The notes under the pieces are model-generated. The model was not told where the DNA came from, did no database searches, and saw nothing but the letters and a program-made list of their open reading frames with translations. The position numbers and the translations under genes were made by a program. A stretch of 64,000 nt of DNA from positions 3,931 to 67,930 of the forward strand of contig CBIHOF010000028.1 of assembly GCA_966211955.1 (NCBI GenBank), given 5' to 3'. Positions 61,497-64,000 of this stretch are shown here, one piece after another (within the stretch, counting starts at the first letter, position 1; every line of letters starts with the position of its first letter). This DNA is from Albitalea sp966211955. Its GTDB lineage: Bacteria > Pseudomonadota > Gammaproteobacteria > Burkholderiales > Burkholderiaceae_C.

Positions 61497-64000
61497 TCAA
61501 CTCCCATCCGTCACCAGCTTCCCGCGCTTGAGCAGGTCGTTGATGATCTGCGCATCCGTCGTGAAGCTGCCCACCAAATTCACATTGCTCAGCGTGATGG
61601 TCTGGTCGACCTTGCTGGCCGCGTAGCCGCTTCCGAACTGGCCGGTCGTGCTGATCGACACCACCGTGTCGGCGCCCGACAGCGTGATGTGGATGAAGTT
61701 GGCGAGGTTGCCGTTGTCCGCGGTGATGGTGGTGGTGTTGGCCGTGCCCGTGCCCGGCGTGCCGATCACGTTCGCGGTGTGGGTCTCGCCCACCAGCAGA
61801 TCGCGCAGGTCCAGCACGTCGCCCGAGTAATTGGCGTTGTCGAAATCGCTGATCACGTCGGCGGCCGGCGTGCCGGCGGTGCCGCCGTCAGCCAACTGCC
61901 AGCGGAACACGTCATGGCCGGTGCCGCCGGTCAGCGTGTCGTTGCCCTTGCCGCCGATGAGGGTGTCGTCGCCTGCGCCGCCGCTCAGCAAGTCGTTGCC
62001 GAGTCCGCCGATGAGCTTGTCGCGGCCGGTGTTGCCGGTGATGGAGTCGTTGCCGACGCCGCCGTCCAGCGTCGAGCCGGTGCGCACGTTCCACACGCCA
62101 CTGCTGGAGCCGGCAACGATGTCCTGCGTCTCGCCGAGCGTGGGTGCGTTGGAGTCGCTGTACATCGCGAGGTTGGTGGACGAGAAGGTCTGGTAGGTCG
62201 AGTCGGCTGCACCGCTGAGCTTGTATTCGATCTTCAGCTGGGCGTTGCCGCCTTGCTCCCAGTACAGCACCTCGAGCGCCGTCAAGCCGCCCGTGATGGG
62301 CACGCCTGAATAGACGCGCGTGGTCGGCGACTGGATGTTGTCGAACATGGCCACGGTCTGGCCACCCAGGTTGAGCCGGAAGCCGTCGTCTGCCGTGACG
62401 CGGATGTCGTACATGCCGGCGTCGAAGTCGACCTCGCCGGTCAGGCGGATGGCGGCGTCGCTGGTGGTGCCCAGGCCGCTGGTCTTGCCGGAGCCGGACC
62501 AGGCCGAGTACGTCACGCCTTGCTCGACCGTCAGGGTGCTGGTGTCCGAACCCGCCGTGCGATCGAGGAAGCGCCAGAGGTTGCTGTTGCTGTCGGTCAG
62601 GGTCGAGGTCGAGCCGCCTGCGGCGATCGCCTTGTTGTTGCCCAGGTTGCCAGTCACGTCCGGGCTGGCGCCGTAGTCCACCGTGCGTGCGAGGAAGCGC
62701 GCATCCACGGCATTGGTGCTCGCGGCCGTGGTGGTGCCGAGGATGCTGCCGCTGCCGCCGACGGCTGCATTGCGGGCATTGACGATCGTGTTGAAGTCGC
62801 TGACGTGGTCGAGGTTGCCCAGCGTGCCGTCGTCCGAGTGGTGGCGCGTCGAGTTCGTGCCCGGGTCGGTCTCGTTGTAGCCGTAGAACTCGCCGTTCAG
62901 GCCCTGCGTGTTCGACAGCACCGTGCTCGTTGGCGTGGTGGCGGTGATGGTGTCCGCCTGGCCGCCGACAGTGATCGTCAGCGTGGCGTTGGCGGTGCCG
63001 CCGTTGCCGTCGGAGACCTGGTAGGTGAAGACGTCGTTGACGTTCGAGCCGGTGGCCACCGCATCGGCGCGGGTGGCGGTGTAGACGTAGCTGCCGTCGG
63101 CCTTGAGGGTGAGGTCGCCGTAGGTGCCGATGAAGAGCGTGCCGCCCGCCGACACGCTGGTGCTCGGCGAACCCGCACCGGAAATCGCCTTGATGACAGT
63201 GAGTGTGTCGCCCTCGATGTCGGTGTCCCTGCCCGCGGGCACCGAGCCCGACAGGACGACGCCGTTGGCGGACGTCGCGGTGATCGTGCCTTGCGCAAGC
63301 ACGCTGCCCGTGTCGTTGTTGGCGACAGGCGCATCGTTGACCGGTGTGATGTTGATCGTTTCCGTTGCGGCAGCAGAAGTCGCACCGTTGTTGTCGGTGA
63401 CGGTGAAAGTCAACGAGGAGCTGCCGTTGTAGTTCGCGGTAGGCACGAACTTCAGCGACGCTGCCTGGGCGGCGGTGAGCGACGAATTCGCGACCACGAG
63501 CGTCACGCCGTCGGCCAGGTAGAGCGAACCGTTGGACGGCAGGCTGGTCACCTTCACGCTGGAGATCGTGCCGTCCACATCGGAGCCAGCGAGGCTGACG
63601 GCGATCGTCGTGTCCTCGTTGCCAGTCACGGTGTTGGGGGTGGCCACCGGAGCGTCGTTGACGCCGTTGACGGTGAAGGAAACCGTCTTCGTCGTGCCGT
63701 CGGCGCTCGTGACGGTAAAGGTGTCGACCTTGGTCTGGGTAGCACCAAGGAACTGCGTGGCGCTGTTGGCGACCGTGTAGGTGTAGGCGCCGTTGGAGGC
63801 AAGGACCAGCGAGCCGAGGTTGCCGGCCGTGCTGGTGACTGTCGTCGAGAAGCTGGCTTCGCCTGTGTCGACGTCGCTGATCGAGATCGTTCCGACGGCG
63901 GTGAGGTTGCCCGAAGCGTTGACGCTCGCGTCTTCGGTGACGGTCGAGACCGTTGGCGTGCCGATCACCGCAGCGTCATTGGCGCCATTGATGGTGAAGG
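61497..64000 (-). CDS. Large RTX/VCBS type I-secreted adhesin, N-terminus outside window
   Basis: Frame open across the right edge, about 834 visible C-terminal residues. The order is: VCBS/cadherin-like repeats separated by NDAPVA linkers (e.g. GNEDTTIAVSLAGSDVDGTI), a further VCBS-like segment (DLTLKADGSYVYTATRADAV), a PA14-like domain (GLNGEFYGYN to VLYWEQGGNAQLKIEY), RTX nonapeptides (GGLGNDLLSG, GGAGDDTLIGG, GGKGNDTLTGG) and a C-terminal region ending in LLKRGKLVTDGS, the type I secretion signal area. It is expected to bind calcium outside the cell and act as a giant surface adhesin. Confidence 0.9.
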   Translation of the reverse strand, partial: FTINGANDAAVIGTPTVSTVTEDASVNASGNLTAVGTISISDVDTGEASFSTTVTSTAGNLGSLVLASNGAYTYTVANSATQFLGATQTKVDTFTVTSADGTTKTVSFTVNGVNDAPVATPNTVTGNEDTTIAVSLAGSDVDGTISSVKVTSLPSNGSLYLADGVTLVVANSSLTAAQAASLKFVPTANYNGSSSLTFTVTDNNGATSAAATETINITPVNDAPVANNDTGSVLAQGTITATSANGVVLSGSVPAGRDTDIEGDTLTVIKAISGAGSPSTSVSAGGTLFIGTYGDLTLKADGSYVYTATRADAVATGSNVNDVFTYQVSDGNGGTANATLTITVGGQADTITATTPTSTVLSNTQGLNGEFYGYNETDPGTNSTRHHSDDGTLGNLDHVSDFNTIVNARNAAVGGSGSILGTTTAASTNAVDARFLARTVDYGASPDVTGNLGNNKAIAAGGSTSTLTDSNSNLWRFLDRTAGSDTSTLTVEQGVTYSAWSGSGKTSGLGTTSDAAIRLTGEVDFDAGMYDIRVTADDGFRLNLGGQTVAMFDNIQSPTTRVYSGVPITGGLTALEVLYWEQGGNAQLKIEYKLSGAADSTYQTFSSTNLAMYSDSNAPTLGETQDIVAGSSSGVWNVRTGSTLDGGVGNDSITGNTGRDKLIGGLGNDLLSGGAGDDTLIGGKGNDTLTGGTGHDVFRWQLADGGTAGTPAADVISDFDNANYSGDVLDLRDLLVGETHTANVIGTPGTGTANTTTITADNGNLANFIHITLSGADTVVSISTTGQFGSGYAASKVDQTITLSNVNLVGSFTTDAQIINDLLKRGKLVTDGS

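Overview
The window is a GC-rich (roughly two-thirds G+C), gene-dense piece of a bacterial chromosome. Gene content points to a betaproteobacterium of the order Burkholderiales (Comamonadaceae, Variovorax or Rubrivivax-like relatives). The evidence is the set of families present: a Variovorax-type selenoneine cluster, NodT/MdtABC efflux, a UTRA-type GntR regulator, many small lipoproteins and TTG/GTG starts. No rRNA, tRNA, CRISPR array, transposase or integrase was found. The taxonomic call is inference from family resemblance only.

Layout. 1-4170: a minus-strand operon of a GntR/UTRA regulator, an AprA-like flavoprotein, an AprB-like two-cluster ferredoxin, a HEAT-repeat protein and an FdxA-type ferredoxin (cut by the window edge), with a perfect palindrome just upstream of the regulator. 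4356-8171: a TesB-like thioesterase, an HxlR regulator with its likely target (a carboxymuconolactone decarboxylase/AhpD-like gene) sharing three GCTAC-N7-GTAGC sites, and a Tat-exported PhoD phosphatase. 8182-17664: a four-gene RND multidrug efflux operon (mdtA, mdtB, mdtC, NodT-type outer-membrane lipoprotein). 17904-28161: a serine hydrolase, a large PKD/Ycf48-like lipoprotein, AsmA-like and SRPBCC membrane-anchored proteins, a Gfo/Idh/MocA oxidoreductase, glutathione reductase and dipeptidyl carboxypeptidase. 28192-37420: a calcium-repeat secreted protein, a five-PAS hybrid histidine kinase, CurA-like reductase, lipocalin, BON lipoprotein, cold-shock protein, LLM oxidoreductase, S4 protein, SDR and a small beta-barrel. 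37743-52731: general metabolism and envelope genes (FemAB-like acyltransferase, 2OG-Fe dioxygenase, S9 peptidase, RsgA, RluA, phosphatase, MOSC, SDRs, GH18 chitinase, TonB-dependent receptor).

54190-60809 is the most coherent block: selD and senB on the minus strand, and divergently senA followed by a four-gene ABC importer of the PhnD/putative-selenate type. Together these encode selenium oxyanion uptake, selenophosphate synthesis, selenosugar synthesis and selenoneine formation in one 6.6-kb locus. The sen pathway is already described (Variovorax); its physical linkage to a dedicated importer in the same transcript as senA is the noteworthy feature here.

Downstream, 60870-61451 is a Phd-type antitoxin fused in frame to a VapC-type PIN domain that has lost its first catalytic aspartate, apparently by an internal deletion. 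The window ends inside a large RTX/VCBS type I-secreted adhesin (61497-64000, N-terminus outside). Palindromic GC-rich elements of one family lie at 1440-1542, 7963-7993 and about 12862-13013; two of them encode the C-terminal tails of proteins.
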